8,161 bases of DNA from an uncultured Dechloromonas sp. (lineage in GTDB: Bacteria; Pseudomonadota; Gammaproteobacteria; Burkholderiales; Rhodocyclaceae): contig CAMKYP010000162.1 in NCBI GenBank assembly GCA_946477505.1, positions 1 to 8,161 of the forward strand. Reading direction: 5' to 3'. The notes beneath the pieces are model-generated. The model did not search any database. It worked only from the letters and a program-made list of their open reading frames with translations, and had not been told where the DNA came from. This document shows, piece after piece, positions 6,386-8,161 of the stretch; position 1 is the stretch's first letter, and each line of letters begins with the position of its first letter. The translations under genes were made by a program, and so were the position numbers.

Positions 6386-6449
6386 ATCGATGGCCAGCTA
6401 CTGCCACATCGCAGAGTTGAGCGGGGAGAGAAGGCAACAATCAGCCAAA

Positions 6450-6467
6450 AGCTATTTCTCGATAGCT
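6450..6467. repeat. Inverted repeat AGCTAT-N6-ATAGCT
   Basis: Perfect 6-base arms with a TTCTCG spacer in the 234-base non-coding gap after the MerR gene. Read on the minus strand the stem is followed by TTTT, but it is short and AT-rich. It lies where base composition begins to drop. No role can be assigned. Confidence 0.35.
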
Positions 6468-6547
6468 CTGGGAAGCAGCCATGTGACTGACTGATAAAAC
6501 CCCTGAAGCTGTGCCAAGGAAGATGCACACAACCAAGCCACAAAAAC

Positions 6548-6567
6548 AAGATCACTTCATTGATCTT
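6548..6567. repeat. Inverted repeat AAGATCA-N6-TGATCTT upstream of the ATPase gene
   Basis: A perfect 7-base inverted repeat, with a further direct copy of AAGATCA at 6589-6595. The third copy sits inside an imperfect palindrome (TAATCT at 6583-6588 and AGATAA at 6595-6600). The set spans 6548-6600, just upstream of the ATPase start at 6620, and covers the best promoter candidate. It looks like an operator or tandem binding sites. Confidence 0.5.
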
Positions 6568-6588
6568 ATTACAAAACCAAGGTAATCT
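6560..6588 (+). promoter_or_regulatory. Possible promoter for the AAA/DUF4143 gene
   Basis: TTGATC (6560-6565, four of six -35 bases) and TAATCT (6583-6588, three of six -10 bases) are separated by 17 bases. The predicted start near 6595 leaves a leader of about 25 bases to the ATG at 6620. Both boxes overlap the AAGATCA/TGATCTT repeats, which fits repression by a bound protein. Confidence 0.33.
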
Positions 6589-6619
6589 AAGATCAGATAA
6601 CTGACCTTGCAGGATCACC

Positions 6620-8059
6620 ATGCTCCAAATTGCCAAAGCTGACATCGTTTCGCGCCTTAAGTTTGATAACCCTTGGTGGGATCAAACTCCCAGCGGCAAA
6701 GTTGCCTTTGAAGACACGCCACGACGGAAGTATTTTGATCCTTTCCATCGTGCTATCACGGATAGTTCCGTTCGTCGAGCAATAGTGCTAATGGGACCTC
6801 GAAGGGTTGGCAAAACAGTGATGGTTTATCACTCGATTAAAGCTCTGCTTGATGTACAAGTGGCTTCCAGAAATATTTTATACATCTCACTTGAAACCCC
6901 AATTTACACAGGGCTTTCTTTAGAAAAGATTCTCGGTTTTTTTCAAGAATTATATGACCATAAGCGAGACGCAGTTCTTTATGTATTTTTTGATGAGATC
7001 CAATACTTAAAAGACTGGGAGATCCACCTAAAATCTCTCGTTGACTCCTATCCATCATATCGTTTTGTGGCAACAGGTTCCGCTGCAGCTGCACTTCGAC
7101 TAAAGAGCAACGAATCCGGGGCTGGACGATTTAGCGATTACATTTTGCCTCCTCTAACATTTGCCGAATATTTAATGTTTATTGGCCGCGAATCAGCGCT
7201 CGTGGAGACAATAAAGAACACGGATTCACCATACGAATATATTGCCAATGATATCGACGCACTGAATGACGAATTCGTTAACTATCTAAATTATGGAGGT
7301 TATCCAGAGGCTGTTTTTTCGGCAACAGTTCGCCAAGACCCTGGGCAATATATAAAAAGCGACATTATCGACAAAGTTCTATTGCGTGACCTTCCTAGTC
7401 TGTATGGAATTAGCGATATTCAGGAACTGAATCGCCTTTTTACCACCTTGGCTTACAACACTGGAAACGAAGTAAGCCTGGATGCATTATCAAAATCATC
7501 TGGGGTGGCGAAGAACACGATCAGAAGGTATCTAGAATATCTTGAGGCTGCTTTTCTAATCAGACGAGTTGAACGGATCGATCAAAATGCAAAGCGCTTT
7601 AAGCGAGCCATGTGTTTCAAGGTCTATTTAACAAACCCATCCATGCGAGCCGCATTGTTTGGCCGAGTTACATCTGATGCAGAAGCAATGGGCGCCCTCA
7701 CTGAGACGGCAATTTATAGCCAGTGGCAACACAGCAAACAAACGGAGTTGTATTACGCTCGCTGGAACTCAGGAGAAATTGATATTGTTTCTTTGGCTGG
7801 CACCAATCAGCAACCAAGCTGGGCCGTGGAAGTCAAGTGGAGTGACAGACCGTTTGTATCTCGTGGCGAGCTAGATAACTGCGTCGAATTTGTTGGAAAA
7901 AATCCAACAGTAAAAAGTTCAATTCTCGTAACCAGCAAGACAATTAACGAATCTGAAATAACTTATAAAGGCGTCCGATTTCAGTTCAGACCTGCAAGTC
8001 TCTATGCATACATGCTAGGAGCAAATATTTTGCGACGCGTTGACGATGTTTTTTCTTAA
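6620..8059 (+). CDS. AAA_14/DUF4143 ATP-binding protein with PD-(D/E)XK-like C-terminus
   Basis: A 479-residue protein. The N-terminal P-loop ATPase (about 50-190) has Walker A GPRRVGKT (59-66), Walker B VLYVFFDEIQ (Asp125, Glu126) and a sensor-like ATGS (151-154), followed by LPPLTFAEYL, the order seen in the AAA_14 family. A middle region (about 270-320) looks like a winged helix (SLDALSKSSGVAKNTIRRYLEYLEAAFLIRRV). The C-terminal DUF4143 domain (about 330-455) carries Glu362, GEIDIV (Asp388) and AVEVKW (Glu404, Lys406), the E..D..ExK pattern of PD-(D/E)XK nuclease-like folds. The family is widespread and patchy; its role is not established. AGGA (6611-6614) lies five bases before the ATG. 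Base composition is much lower in G+C than the rest of the window (18 of 60 bases in 6901-6960, against 40 of 60 in 5041-5100), which points to horizontal acquisition. It appears to be a lone gene here. Confidence 0.9.
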   Translation: MLQIAKADIVSRLKFDNPWWDQTPSGKVAFEDTPRRKYFDPFHRAITDSSVRRAIVLMGPRRVGKTVMVYHSIKALLDVQVASRNILYISLETPIYTGLSLEKILGFFQELYDHKRDAVLYVFFDEIQYLKDWEIHLKSLVDSYPSYRFVATGSAAAALRLKSNESGAGRFSDYILPPLTFAEYLMFIGRESALVETIKNTDSPYEYIANDIDALNDEFVNYLNYGGYPEAVFSATVRQDPGQYIKSDIIDKVLLRDLPSLYGISDIQELNRLFTTLAYNTGNEVSLDALSKSSGVAKNTIRRYLEYLEAAFLIRRVERIDQNAKRFKRAMCFKVYLTNPSMRAALFGRVTSDAEAMGALTETAIYSQWQHSKQTELYYARWNSGEIDIVSLAGTNQQPSWAVEVKWSDRPFVSRGELDNCVEFVGKNPTVKSSILVTSKTINESEITYKGVRFQFRPASLYAYMLGANILRRVDDVFS

Positions 8060-8161
8060 GCATGGCACTATTCCACGACGGCTTCTCTCGAATACCTGCA
8101 GTTAAACCTTTGGCCGACATGGCTGGCATGTATTGGGGTGAATCCCTCCACTAAAGACAGC

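Noticed and set aside
6375..6412. GCGATG ... CATCGC inverted repeat around the MerR stop codon
   Set aside because: Six-base arms with a 26-base spacer and no T run; likely chance.
6612..6619. GGATCACC before the ATPase start, identical to part of the 16S rRNA 3' end
   Set aside because: Only eight bases match, no further rRNA-like sequence flanks it, and the AGGA within it works as an ordinary ribosome binding site.
6079..6645. A 188-codon minus-strand open frame over the MerR gene and the gap before the ATPase
   Set aside because: It is antisense to the clear MerR coding region, shows no domain pattern and spans a likely junction of different base composition.
8062..8154. A 30-codon open frame (starting MALFHDGF) right after the ATPase stop
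   Set aside because: No ribosome binding site, no recognisable family and a length expected by chance; 8060-8161 is left without a gene.
4389..8161. TTGGCCGAC at 4389-4397 and again near 8110, considered as possible attachment-site repeats
   Set aside because: Nine bases only, the first copy lies far from the composition change at about 6390, and no integrase is present.

Overview
The window is mostly high-GC proteobacterial chromosome. Gene order and protein style suggest a betaproteobacterium, possibly of the Rhodocyclaceae type, but this is an inference from family resemblance and not a placement. Genes are densely packed, on both strands, and are mainly regulators and small enzymes. The last fifth (about 6390 to 8161) changes abruptly to AT-rich sequence and holds one gene that looks horizontally acquired.

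Layout. (1) 2-658: the C-terminal end of a hybrid sensor histidine kinase (end of the ATPase domain plus a receiver domain). (2) 774-1676: a compact, overlapping trio on the + strand: a DUF4177-type small protein, a two-helix small membrane protein and a GNAT acetyltransferase. (3) 1740-2330 (-): an HD-domain phosphohydrolase related to the YfbR/HDDC2 nucleotidase group, convergent with the GNAT gene across an 11-pair stem-loop. (4) 2427-3341 (-): a GcvA-like LysR regulator, divergent from a DUF2917 gene (3434-3742) that is followed one base later by a glutathione S-transferase (3744-4388). A perfect GTTAG-N5-CTAAC inverted repeat abuts the LysR start codon. (5) 4470-5885 (-): a 14-helix MFS (DHA2-type) exporter, divergent from a MerR-family regulator (5969-6385). 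Their shared spacer contains an operator nearly identical to the SoxR site of enterobacterial soxS, placed inside a 19-bp promoter spacer that points at the exporter. (6) 6620-8059 (+): an AT-rich gene for an AAA_14/DUF4143 ATPase with a PD-(D/E)XK-like C-terminus, preceded by a spacer rich in GATC-centred repeats.

How the parts work together. The best supported circuit is MerR regulator, over-spaced promoter and MFS exporter: a regulator that untwists a 19-bp promoter to turn on efflux. The operator is SoxR-like, but the regulator has only two cysteines (C-x7-C, with a histidine between) in place of SoxR's four-cysteine iron-sulfur motif, so its signal is uncertain. The second circuit is the LysR gene with the divergent DUF2917-GST pair. 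No CRISPR array, rRNA, tRNA, insertion sequence or clear multi-gene defence system was found. The DUF4143 ATPase is the only gene with a clear accessory character.
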